A stretch of 64,000 bases of DNA from DATMBF01 sp035559595 (GTDB taxonomy: Bacteria > Bacteroidota > Ignavibacteria > UBA10030): positions 1 through 64,000 of the forward strand of contig DATMBF010000007.1 in assembly GCA_035559595.1 (NCBI GenBank). The letters are read 5' to 3'. Position numbers and translations under genes: made by a program. Below, piece after piece: positions 16,510 to 25,551 of the stretch. The notes beneath the pieces are model-generated. The model was not told the origin of the DNA, made no database searches, and saw only the letters and a list, made by a program, of their open reading frames with translations. Numbering within the stretch: the first letter of the stretch is position 1; the number at the start of each line of letters is the position of its first letter.

Positions 16510-18150
16510 ATGAAGAGCAAAGGTGTTTTGAAAGGACTGGCGACAGTATGCGCCATGCTTGTCGCTGGCATGGCGGCGATGGGCCAGTCGATCACGAATA
16601 CCGGTACGTGGAACAATACCGGTACGTTGACGGCGACCAACTTTACCAATTCAGGTGCCGCTGCCACGTTTACAAACGTCGGCGCGGCGTCTTCGCTGCG
16701 CATCCGACAGACTCTCACCACCGATGCGTTAGGTGCGCTCCCGGCGAACTTTGACGTAACAGCCGGTGAAGTGCGGTATATGGGTAATGCTGACCAGACG
16801 ATCAATCATCTGGTGAAGAACAGTACGTACAACAATCTGTCGACCACCGGGGCAGGTGCAAGCACGAAAACACTTGGTGGAAACCTGACTGTGTCGGGAA
16901 CGCTTACGAGTGATGGTACTGGTGTGATAGTGTCGGCCAGCACATTTACCCTGACACTGACGGGTGCAAGCCCGTTGGCGACAGCAGGTGGTGGGGCATT
17001 CACCTTCACTAGTGGGACGGTCAATTACGAGGGTGGTGCTCAGAGTGTCTTTGGGACGACCTACGGGACCCTGGGCATAACTGCAGCCGGTAACAAGACA
17101 ATGGCCAGCAATGTCACTGTCAACACCGCATTAAACCTGACAGCAGGAAATCTCCAGATCGGTGCTAACACACTGGATATTGCAGGGACCATTTCAACGA
17201 CATCCGGGACACTTGAAGGTGGTGCATCTTCCTCCATCACCTTCAGTGGGACAGGAAATGCCACACTTCCGAGTGTAACCAACGGCCTTGCCAATCTTAC
17301 GGTCAATCGCGCCGGTGCAACGGATGTTATTACGCTTGGCGGCGATCTGACGGTATTTACGGCCGTGACACTGACGGATGGTGATCTTTCTGTGGGCAGC
17401 ACGAGAACATTAACCCTCAACGGCTCTATCTCGGCCACAAGTGGAACTTTGAGTAGCGCAACGGATGGGACGGTTGTGTACAACCTGGGTTCCAATGGGC
17501 AGAGTGTGCTGGCGGCGAACTACGGCAACCTTACCTTCAGCGATTTTAACAAGACCCTACCCTCAGGAACGGTGGGTATAGCAGGGACATTTGCGCCTGG
17601 CACTGCCACTGGACACACGGTGGCGGGTAACACGATCGAATTTAACGGTGGTGCGCAGACGATCCCGTCGTTCAATGGTGCAACAGGCTATAATAACCTG
17701 GCAACGGCAGGTGGTGCAGTGATCAAGACAGTCGGTGGGAACCTTGTGGTCGGTGGAAACTTCACGAACGGAGCCGACGTGACAACCAATGTTGGAACGT
17801 TCACGCTATCGATCACAGGAACTCATTCGCAGGGTAACTTGGCAGCAACAATGCAGTTTGGGGGTGCCAACAACGGGTTGCTCTTTACGACGGGTACCGT
17901 TGAGTATAATGGCACCAACCAGGATATCGCGGGGCACTCGACCGACAAATACGCTCGCTTGGTTCTTTCGGGGAGTGGAACAAAGACTGTGCTTGCCGGC
18001 GCTGCAAACACGGTTCATACAGCGGACAACTTGAATGTGAACAGCGGTGTCACGCTCAATGTCACTTCCGGTGGATTTTTGAATGTTGATCTGAACCTGA
18101 CAAATGCTGGCACAGTCACGAACGCTGGCACAATCACGGTCGGTAACTAA
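16510..18150 (+). CDS. Secreted beta-repeat surface protein, member 2 of the array
   Basis: 546 residues from ATG 16510, which has AAGGAG seven bases upstream and yields a clean signal peptide (MKSKGVLKGLATVCAMLVAG, cut after MGQ). A second start at ATG 16423, in frame and with its own AAAAAGGAG, would add 29 very basic residues. The mature protein opens with ITNTGTWNNTGTLTA and ends NLTNAGTVTNAGTITVGN; in between are repeats with YNNL, YGTLGITAAGNKTMASN and VEYNGTNQDI units like those in the preceding protein. There is no cap domain and no sorting domain. Same composition and strand as its neighbours; function unknown, structural role inferred. Confidence 0.82.
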   Translation: MKSKGVLKGLATVCAMLVAGMAAMGQSITNTGTWNNTGTLTATNFTNSGAAATFTNVGAASSLRIRQTLTTDALGALPANFDVTAGEVRYMGNADQTINHLVKNSTYNNLSTTGAGASTKTLGGNLTVSGTLTSDGTGVIVSASTFTLTLTGASPLATAGGGAFTFTSGTVNYEGGAQSVFGTTYGTLGITAAGNKTMASNVTVNTALNLTAGNLQIGANTLDIAGTISTTSGTLEGGASSSITFSGTGNATLPSVTNGLANLTVNRAGATDVITLGGDLTVFTAVTLTDGDLSVGSTRTLTLNGSISATSGTLSSATDGTVVYNLGSNGQSVLAANYGNLTFSDFNKTLPSGTVGIAGTFAPGTATGHTVAGNTIEFNGGAQTIPSFNGATGYNNLATAGGAVIKTVGGNLVVGGNFTNGADVTTNVGTFTLSITGTHSQGNLAATMQFGGANNGLLFTTGTVEYNGTNQDIAGHSTDKYARLVLSGSGTKTVLAGAANTVHTADNLNVNSGVTLNVTSGGFLNVDLNLTNAGTVTNAGTITVGN

Positions 18151-18665
18151 TCTCTAAACCGGCTGTTCGCCGAGAAGCTATTGAAAGGCCAGGATAATGT
18201 CGATCAAGCAACCGAGGGCTTCTCAGCTTGCGTTGCATACCGCGCCATCTGAAATAGAGAGCGGGCGGGGAACATGAATTCCGTGGCCGCAGGGAGTTCT
18301 TCTCCATCTCCCTGTTGCGAATGATTGAATGGTGAACATTATGATACGACCTTTACATATTTTGGTGCTGCCGGCTTGCTCGGTCGGTCGTACCAGAGAG
18401 TGCGTAGAATGGTGAGGGTGATTCTTGTCTTTCTTTCTCGATTCTGGAGAGGGTGGGTTTGCTCCTTCCCGCCACTCTCCAGTTGAGAATGGAGAAGAGT
18501 GTTTACCAATGATCTTGAGGAGAAATCTGAAACATTAAGCTCCAAATTCGGAACAACATGGAAATTCTCATCTCAAAATATCTCAACGATTCAGAATTCG
18601 AGGTTCGATTTTCGGATTCATTCTCGACTTCGTATGCACAAACTTAGAACTCAAAAGGATGTCGC
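18151..18665 (+). other. 515-base intergenic region with one strong palindrome
   Basis: No gene is seen between the second and third array members. A near-perfect inverted repeat lies at 18444-18482: CTGGAGAGGGTGGG against CCCGCCACTCTCCAG with a ten-base loop. It has no T-run on either side, so it is not a normal intrinsic terminator. The rest is A+T-rich toward 18540-18650, and a ribosome site (AAAAGGA) lies at 18653-18659 for the next gene. Confidence 0.6.
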
Positions 18666-21600
18666 ATGGCGACCTTAAGGAGAAGTCCGGGCTGGACGAC
18701 ACGACAGATCAGAACGATCTTCCTGTTGCTGGGGACGTTCTTCGGTCAGGTCGGTTTTGCACAGAACCTGATCAACTCCGGCAACGTGAACAATACCGGC
18801 ACGCTCAAGGTCAAGAATCAGGCAACTGGTCTTCCTTCGTCGGTTGATGGGACGGTTGAATACTTCGGTGCCGACCAGAACATCCCGTCGGTTGGTTACA
18901 AGAACCTCTTGTTGTCAGGCACGGGCACGAAGAGCGTCTCGGCCAATTTCACCGTGAGCGGAACAATAACCGTTGCTTCGGCGGTGACGTTACGCATGGA
19001 CCCCGGCGTTCGATTAGACCTTGGTGGAACGCTTACCGAAAACGGTTATCTTTCCGGAATCGTTGCCAGAACCGACACGCTCGCTGGCGCGACAACGTCA
19101 TCCAATTTTGGAGGGATTGGTGCCTCCATTTCGTGGTCTAGCACAGCGCCCGGCATTACCACGGTAACGCGTACTTCAGGCATTGCAGTCACAGGAAGTG
19201 GAAATCAATCGATCCTCCGGTACTATGATATCGCTCCGGCAGTTGGCAATGAGCGGAACTCCTCGTTTACCTTCCGATACAACGACATCGAGTTGAACGG
19301 TCGCAACGAAGCATCACTTGAACTCTGGCGTTCGGTCGACGGTGGTGCATCGTGGCGAAGACAGGGTGGAACGGTAGATACCTCTGCCAATTTGTTGATG
19401 AAGAGCAACATCGCGCTTTCCGGCAGGTGGTCTGCATCTGATGCCTCCAATCCTTTAGGGCCTTCCTATGTTGAATGGGTCCCGTATCGATTTGTGGCTG
19501 CGGCTGGTGACACGCAAACGGCTGAGACCGATTCTCTCCTCAGTCCGTTTGTCATTGTGTTCAATGATGGGTATGGCAACGCCCTCTCGAATCTGACCGT
19601 ACGCTTTGAAATCGATTCTGTTCCAGCAGGAGCTGCAGGGTATATGCTTTCGGATTCCATTGTCACGACAAACGCAAGTGGTCAGGCAAGTGCGCAGTTG
19701 CGACTCGGTAATGTTGCCGGTACATATCGGGTTCGCGTAACATCACCCAGTCTTCCCGACAGCGTGGTGTACTTCCGTGCTCAAGCACGAACCTTCCGCG
19801 GCGTAGCGGCAACAGTTGCGCAATACCTTGGCGACGGGCAGCAAGCGCCAATTCTTACGCCGCTACGTGTTCCGCTGAGTGTCATCGTGAGAGATATTTT
19901 TGGCGATCCGGTTGTCGGCGCATCGGTCGTGTTCCGTGTGGATAGCCTCCCCGTGGGCGCGATAGGCTGGGCGCTAAGCGATACTATCGATACCACGGAT
20001 CCTACCGGTGTAGCATCGGTGAACTTTACTCTGGGAACGAAAGTCGGAACATATCGCATCAGAGCATCATCGCCAGCACTGCCGGATAGCATCGCGTACT
20101 TCCGTGTTAATGCCTTGGCAGGTGCGGCAGCCTCACTTGTTTATGTGAGCGGATCGGGTCAGCAAGACACGATCAATGCGGCTCTTCCTGGTCCGCTAAC
20201 GCTGAATGTCTATGACGTTGGATCGAATCCTGTTTCCGGCGTCCAAGTCCAGTTTGCTGTAGCGAGCAAACCGGCCGGAGCTTCCGGCGACTCGATAATC
20301 TCGCCGCTTGTTTCGACGGATGGGCTCGGAAGGGCTTCGACAAGTCTCATCTTAGGAAACAAAGTCGGTTCGTACGCTGTCAGGGCTGTCGTGGCGGGTG
20401 TTAACGACACGGTTATCTTTGTTGCCAATGCAGTCGCAGGCGCACCGACGGCATTCACACAACTCAGCGGCACGAATCAATCGAAGTCCGTCAACATGTT
20501 CCTCGACCAACCGTTCGTTGTGCGCATTACCGACCGTGTGTTGAATCCGGTTGCCGGTGTCCCTGTGCAGTTTGCAATCCTGGATACGCCAGCGACGGCT
20601 GTTGGTCATGCCCTCGGTGTGACATCGGCACTCACTGACGCTCTTGGTGAAGCAAGGTCAACGCTGAAGCTCGGCACGAAGGTCGGATTGTATCGCGTCC
20701 GTGTCACTTCATCCGCCTTTGCGGGTACGGACCTTATTTTCGTCGCAAACGGTCTACCGACAGCGGCTGCAATGTTGGCGGCAGTCAGAGATGGGACCGT
20801 TGGAGTGGGAAGTCGGATTGATACGCTCGTTGTTGCCCTGGTTGATACGTTTGCCAATCCGATCGCCGGAATTCCGGTCCAATTTACTCTCCTTTCCAAA
20901 CCGCCGGCTGCCGTTGGTGATAGTCTACTCAGAGTCATTGACACTACCGACGCGCAGGGGCGGGCAACAACCTTCCTGCGGCTTGGCAATGTTCCCGGTG
21001 TGTATCAAGTGCGGGCAACGGCGTCGGGTCTGGATACAACATTGCGCTCCACCGTTCAGCAGGTGCTTATTGTTGTGGGTGATGCGAACAGCGATGGAGA
21101 CATGAATATTGCCGATCTCACGATGATCATCGATCATATTCTCGGTCGGAAGACGCTGGTCGGTATCGATTCGATGCGCGCGGATGTGAACGACAATGGC
21201 GCAATCAATATCCTCGACGCACAGCTTGTGATTAACAGGCTCCTGACTGATCCGAAGAATCCGTTTGCCATCCGAATCGTGAGCGGGTCTCGAGAATTAC
21301 CTGAATATCCGCCGTATGCGGGTCCGCCGCCGCAGTTGGTGCGAATTGAACAAACACCGGTTGCACTCGGTGAGTTCGAATTCACGCCGCATGGAGTCCG
21401 GTTTAATCTCAATAACACGGCCCCCGTCAAGGGTGTACAAGTCATAGCCAGGCTCAAACGTCCGGATTCGACTCGTGTCTTTAAGCCGGATGTGGTTTTC
21501 GAACGCGCAAAGATGATGGAAGTCCCGGTGAATGTTGTCTCCGACACACTCAACATCGTCGCCTACAACTTCCAGAATGTGCCAATAGAGGCAGGCAGCG

Positions 21601-22037
21601 GCTCGATCTTCCGCCTCCCGATCGCGAATGCGGATACGAGCTCCATCGAGATCATCGATGTACTCGTGAGTGTTGCCGATAATCAGGCTGCGCTGATTCC
21701 CTCTGTTCCGAAGACCGTGGCTCCACCAGAAAAATACCCGATCAGCTATCGGTTGCAACAGAACTATCCGAATCCGTTCAACGGTCAGACGGTGATTCTG
21801 TTTGAAGTGCCCGACATCGAGGGTCAACTCGCGCGAGTCATGGTGCAGGTATTCAATATTCTTGGTCAGAAAGTGAAGACCCTCGCGCGCGGTGAGCATG
21901 AAGCCGGCCGCTACCAGGTAACGTGGGATGGGACGGACGATAATGGAGCAAGGGTTGCTTCGGGGGTGTACTTCTACCGTCTCATTTCGCTCGATGGAAA
22001 CTTCGTCACCTCGAAGAAGATGATTCTCCTTAAGTAG
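18666..22037 (+). CDS. T9SS-exported surface protein with Ig-like repeats and dockerin-like module, member 3 of the array
   Basis: 1123 residues. A signal peptide (IRTIFLLLGTFFGQVGFAQ) is followed by LINSGNVNNTGTLKVK, the same opening as member 2. After a short beta-repeat segment come five tandem Ig-like (Big_1-type) domains of about 105 residues, roughly residues 280-800, each with a GNPVxGVxVxF and GxYRVRVTSxxLPDS pattern. Residues 806-860 hold two calcium-loop motifs, DANSDGDMNIAD and DVNDNGAINILD, the signature of a type I dockerin. The C-terminus from about residue 1025 is a T9SS type A sorting domain (QQNYPNPFNG, GVYFYRL, KKMILLK). The protein should be exported through the T9SS and attached to the outer surface. 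Confidence 0.9.
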   Translation: MATLRRSPGWTTRQIRTIFLLLGTFFGQVGFAQNLINSGNVNNTGTLKVKNQATGLPSSVDGTVEYFGADQNIPSVGYKNLLLSGTGTKSVSANFTVSGTITVASAVTLRMDPGVRLDLGGTLTENGYLSGIVARTDTLAGATTSSNFGGIGASISWSSTAPGITTVTRTSGIAVTGSGNQSILRYYDIAPAVGNERNSSFTFRYNDIELNGRNEASLELWRSVDGGASWRRQGGTVDTSANLLMKSNIALSGRWSASDASNPLGPSYVEWVPYRFVAAAGDTQTAETDSLLSPFVIVFNDGYGNALSNLTVRFEIDSVPAGAAGYMLSDSIVTTNASGQASAQLRLGNVAGTYRVRVTSPSLPDSVVYFRAQARTFRGVAATVAQYLGDGQQAPILTPLRVPLSVIVRDIFGDPVVGASVVFRVDSLPVGAIGWALSDTIDTTDPTGVASVNFTLGTKVGTYRIRASSPALPDSIAYFRVNALAGAAASLVYVSGSGQQDTINAALPGPLTLNVYDVGSNPVSGVQVQFAVASKPAGASGDSIISPLVSTDGLGRASTSLILGNKVGSYAVRAVVAGVNDTVIFVANAVAGAPTAFTQLSGTNQSKSVNMFLDQPFVVRITDRVLNPVAGVPVQFAILDTPATAVGHALGVTSALTDALGEARSTLKLGTKVGLYRVRVTSSAFAGTDLIFVANGLPTAAAMLAAVRDGTVGVGSRIDTLVVALVDTFANPIAGIPVQFTLLSKPPAAVGDSLLRVIDTTDAQGRATTFLRLGNVPGVYQVRATASGLDTTLRSTVQQVLIVVGDANSDGDMNIADLTMIIDHILGRKTLVGIDSMRADVNDNGAINILDAQLVINRLLTDPKNPFAIRIVSGSRELPEYPPYAGPPPQLVRIEQTPVALGEFEFTPHGVRFNLNNTAPVKGVQVIARLKRPDSTRVFKPDVVFERAKMMEVPVNVVSDTLNIVAYNFQNVPIEAGSGSIFRLPIANADTSSIEIIDVLVSVADNQAALIPSVPKTVAPPEKYPISYRLQQNYPNPFNGQTVILFEVPDIEGQLARVMVQVFNILGQKVKTLARGEHEAGRYQVTWDGTDDNGARVASGVYFYRLISLDGNFVTSKKMILLK

Positions 22038-22378
22038 CGACGCGGATTTAAGTGGATTTTCACAGATGCGCAACGGAGAATAATTGTCGGTGTGGATGGA
22101 GTCGACCTGCCATGCTTAATCGAGCGGTGAGTCTGCCGATAAGTCGGCACTAAAAATGAGTCGTAGGTCGGGTAACGAATGAGAGGAAGGCTCCATCTTC
22201 CATGCTCTGAGAGATGTACGCCGCGACACTGTTGAGCGATGGACGTGATGCCCATCCATGTTCTTAAACCGGATTTACCGCGGCACTCTTTCATTGCATT
22301 TCCGAACTCTTCTCTCTACTTTCTCCAAGCATGCTCATGAGAATTTCCTCATCATTGCCGGCTCGCCTCGATTTCTGA
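22038..22378 (+). other. 341-base intergenic region
   Basis: Separates the surface array from the next operon. A small perfect hairpin, TGCCGA-TAAG-TCGGCA, lies near 22134-22149. I see no convincing promoter, terminator or gene in it. It probably contains the promoter of the 22379 operon. Confidence 0.4.
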
Positions 22379-23767
22379 ATGACCATCCAATTTCTCGGAG
22401 CCACCCGAACTGTCACCGGCTCGATGCACCTCGTGGAAGCAAACGGAAAACGCATCTTGCTCGATTGCGGACTTTTCCAGGGTAAGCGCAAGGAGGCTTA
22501 CGAGCGCAATAAGACCTTTCTCATGGATCCCGCTTCAATTGACGCTGTTGTTCTCTCCCATGCACACATTGATCATGCAGGCAATCTCCCTAATCTTGTC
22601 AAACAAGGCTTTAACGGTCCAATCTACTCTACACATGCTTCCGTCGATTTATGTAAGATTATGCTGTACGACAGTGCGTACATACAGGAGCGAGACTTCG
22701 AGTTTCTGAGGAAACGAGGCAAGTCTCCGAACGGAGACGACAGAGCGCTGTATTCAACGGAAGATGTCGACCGAACACTGGAACTGTTTGTTGGAATCAG
22801 CTATGGAAGGTCTTCTCCGGTCGTGCCGGGAGTGATCTTGCAGTTTCGGGACGCGGGACATATCCTTGGCTCGGCGGTTGTCCGGCTAGAAACCGAGGAG
22901 AAAAGTAAAACATCGTGCGTAGGTTTTACGGGTGACCTGGGACGCGTGAATATGCCGATTCTGCGCGACCCGCAACAGATGGGTGAAGTCGACGTGCTGA
23001 TCTCCGAAAGCACATACGGTGGCAGAATTCATGAGCCGATTGAAGGAATGGCGGAGAAGCTTGCGGCAGTGATCAAGCGGACAGTGGAACGTGGGGGTAA
23101 GATCATCGTTCCGGCTTTCAGCGTCGGTAAGACCCAAGAATTGATCTACTCTCTCTCCAAGCTTGCCGATGCCGGCGAAATTCCAGATGTCCCCGTGTAC
23201 ATTGACAGCCCTCTTGCGGTGAATGCTACCGAGGTCTTCCGAACTCATCCCGAATGTTTCGACCGGGAAACACTCGAGTACCTGCGGAATCATCATGATC
23301 CATTCGGATTCAATAGATTACGGTATGTGCGTTCCGTTGATGAATCGAAAGCGCTTAACGATAGGCATGATCCCATGATGATCATTGCCGGCTCGGGTAT
23401 GTGCGAAGGGGGACGAATTCTCCATCATCTGGCAAATAACGTTGAAGATAGCCGAAACACTGTTTTGGTTATCGGCTTCATGGCGGAGCATACGCTTGGG
23501 CGAAGAATCGTTGAACGGCACCCGGAGATCAAGATCTTCGGCGATCTCTATAAGCTCAAGGCAGCGGTAGCAGTTCTGGATTCATTTTCTGCGCACGCCG
23601 GTCAGGATGAACTGGTCTCCTACATTGCGGGGGTGCAAAACCGCAGCGATGTGTTTCTTGTGCATGGAGATCTGGATCAGGCCGAAGCCCTTTCTGAGAA
23701 GCTGAAGGGTCGCGGCATCCACCGTGTTCATATTCCTGCTCGCGGTGAAAAGAAGGAGTATATATGA
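22379..23767 (+). CDS. MBL-fold/beta-CASP metallo-hydrolase (RNA-processing type)
   Basis: 462 residues. The metallo-beta-lactamase core is intact, with H61, H63, D65 and H66 in LSHAHIDHAGN and a second metal-ligand region in FRDAGHILGSA. The beta-CASP insert and the following C-terminal motifs (SGMCEGGRILHH, FSAHAGQDEL) place it with bacterial homologues of eukaryotic CPSF-73/Int11 (YSH1 group), which are predicted nucleases acting on RNA. Its stop overlaps the next start by four bases (ATGA at 23764), so translation is coupled to the epimerase gene, an unexpected partner. Confidence 0.88.
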   Translation: MTIQFLGATRTVTGSMHLVEANGKRILLDCGLFQGKRKEAYERNKTFLMDPASIDAVVLSHAHIDHAGNLPNLVKQGFNGPIYSTHASVDLCKIMLYDSAYIQERDFEFLRKRGKSPNGDDRALYSTEDVDRTLELFVGISYGRSSPVVPGVILQFRDAGHILGSAVVRLETEEKSKTSCVGFTGDLGRVNMPILRDPQQMGEVDVLISESTYGGRIHEPIEGMAEKLAAVIKRTVERGGKIIVPAFSVGKTQELIYSLSKLADAGEIPDVPVYIDSPLAVNATEVFRTHPECFDRETLEYLRNHHDPFGFNRLRYVRSVDESKALNDRHDPMMIIAGSGMCEGGRILHHLANNVEDSRNTVLVIGFMAEHTLGRRIVERHPEIKIFGDLYKLKAAVAVLDSFSAHAGQDELVSYIAGVQNRSDVFLVHGDLDQAEALSEKLKGRGIHRVHIPARGEKKEYI

Positions 23768-24609
23768 GGGTGCTTGTCACCGGCGGGAGCGGGATGGTCG
23801 GTCGCTACGTTGTCGATCAACTTCGTGAATCGATGGATGTTGAGGTTCTCGATGTACAGCCGCTTCATCGGAGAGATGTCGTTCTTCATTCGATCGATAT
23901 GCTGGACTTTTCAAGGATTGTCCCCCTCCTCAAAGGATTCGAAGCTGTTGTGCATCTCGCCGGTATTCCGCATCCCCTGAATGATCCTCCTGAACGAGTC
24001 TTTCGCGTGAATACGCTTGGAACATTCAACATGCTCGAGGCGGCAGCACTCAACGGCATCAGAAAGTTTGTCTTTATGTCCAGCGAGTCAACGCTTGGAT
24101 TTGCTTTCAGCACACGTCGAATGTGGCCTGAGTATGTGCCGATCGATGAGGAGCATCCCTTAAGACCACAGGATCCTTACGGGTTGAGCAAAGTCTGCGG
24201 CGAAGAACTGTGCAAGGGGTACACGAGGAGGACAGGGATGGAGACGATTTGTCTCCGCGCGCCGTGGATATGGGTGCCGGAACGAAAGGAGATCGAACTG
24301 TATCGCTCACTTGTGACGGAATACGACAAGTGGTACAAGAATCTCTGGGCCTTCATCCATGTGCTGGATGTAGCATCAGCCATTAGGAGCGCGTTGGAAC
24401 GGAAGATCGACTCACGATTCTCCGCCTACTTCATTGCAGCAAAAGAGCAATGGACTCAAGAAGAGAGTCTTGCCCTCTTGAAGAAATTCTATCCCGAGAC
24501 GTCAGAGGTGAGGGAAGGATTTTCCGGTCGGCAATCGTTTATTTCCTCTGCGAAAGCAAAAACCGAACTTGGGTTTTCATCAACGCATTCTGTTGGTGAT
24601 TTCTTCTAA
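23764..24609 (+). CDS. NAD(P)-dependent epimerase/dehydratase-like protein
   Basis: 281 residues, extended short-chain dehydrogenase fold. The nucleotide-binding motif is VTGGSGMVGRYV at the N-terminus, the HLAGIPHP segment follows, and the YxxxK active pair is seen in PYGLSKVCGEE. Likely acts on a nucleotide-linked sugar or a free sugar acid; the exact substrate cannot be read from the sequence. It overlaps the hydrolase gene by four bases and is followed by the nucleoside hydrolase gene after three bases, so all are in one operon. Confidence 0.85.
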   Translation: MRVLVTGGSGMVGRYVVDQLRESMDVEVLDVQPLHRRDVVLHSIDMLDFSRIVPLLKGFEAVVHLAGIPHPLNDPPERVFRVNTLGTFNMLEAAALNGIRKFVFMSSESTLGFAFSTRRMWPEYVPIDEEHPLRPQDPYGLSKVCGEELCKGYTRRTGMETICLRAPWIWVPERKEIELYRSLVTEYDKWYKNLWAFIHVLDVASAIRSALERKIDSRFSAYFIAAKEQWTQEESLALLKKFYPETSEVREGFSGRQSFISSAKAKTELGFSSTHSVGDFF

Positions 24610-24612
24610 CGT

Positions 24613-25551
24613 ATGGCCCAACCTGTCTTGATCGACACGGATAGTGGAGTTGATGATGCGCTGGCGATTATTCTCGCATTGCGTTCGCCGGAGATACGAG
24701 TTGAAGCCATTACGACTGTGGCTGGAAACGTCGAGGTCGATAAGTGTACGGCAAACATCAGCTTTCTTCTGGAGTTACTGCAACCCGTTTCACGACCAAC
24801 ACTGGCGCAAGGCGCTTCACGACCCCTTCGACGAAAGCTTTTTACAGCCCCGGAGGTTCATGGAAAGGATGGACTTGGAAATTTCAGGGGGAACCGACAA
24901 AGAATAAGGCCACCGCGAATAAGCGCTGTTCGGGCAATCCTTGATGCATGCGACCGCTTTGAGAAGCGGCTCGTTGTTGTTGCCCTCGGGCCGCTGACGA
25001 ATATCGCCCGTGCCTTTCTCCATCGTCCGTCGTCTCTCCGGAAGGTTGGACGCTTGATCTCGATGGGCGGCGCACTTCGTGTGCCCGGCAATACGGGTCC
25101 CGTTGCGGAATTCAATTACTTTGTCGATCCGGAAGCAGCCCGGATTGTTCTACACTCCGGCTTACCCGTGACCATGGTTCCGCTGGATGTCACCGAGCAA
25201 CTTGTTCTCATGCGAAATGAAGTCGAATACCGTGCTCAGAGGCGGGCAAGCCGGATCGCAAAGGCCATCTTACGATTTACGGATTTCTATATGAAGTATC
25301 ACAAGAAGACAGAAGGGTTTTATGGTGGCTACATGCACGATCCCCTGGCCATGGCGATAGCTATTGATCCGTCTCTTGTGAGCATGAGAAAGATGCGCAT
25401 TGATGTAGAGACGCGTGGCGTTTTGACGCGGGGGATGACGGTTGCGATTTCGGAAAAGAATCAGAAACAACATCGTGGCACCGTCAATGTACCGATGAAA
25501 GTCGATCGCGAGAGGTTCTTCAAGCTGTTTCATGAGCGTTTGTGGATGTGA
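24613..25551 (+). CDS. Inosine/uridine-preferring nucleoside hydrolase
   Basis: 312 residues. The N-terminal calcium-binding motif DTDSGVDD (Asp8, Asp10, Asp14, Asp15) is the hallmark of the IUNH family, which cleave the N-glycosidic bond of ribonucleosides. Other conserved parts are LGPLTNIARA, MGGALRVPGNTGP and the C-terminal MHDPLAMA. Specificity among purine and pyrimidine nucleosides is not decidable here. Its TGA (25549-25551) directly abuts the next ATG. Confidence 0.92.
   Translation: MAQPVLIDTDSGVDDALAIILALRSPEIRVEAITTVAGNVEVDKCTANISFLLELLQPVSRPTLAQGASRPLRRKLFTAPEVHGKDGLGNFRGNRQRIRPPRISAVRAILDACDRFEKRLVVVALGPLTNIARAFLHRPSSLRKVGRLISMGGALRVPGNTGPVAEFNYFVDPEAARIVLHSGLPVTMVPLDVTEQLVLMRNEVEYRAQRRASRIAKAILRFTDFYMKYHKKTEGFYGGYMHDPLAMAIAIDPSLVSMRKMRIDVETRGVLTRGMTVAISEKNQKQHRGTVNVPMKVDRERFFKLFHERLWM

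Noticed and set aside
13889..18150. Periodic DNA repeats considered as CRISPR or satellite
   Set aside because: The periodicity follows codons of a repetitive exported protein; there are no equal-length spacers with identical direct repeats.
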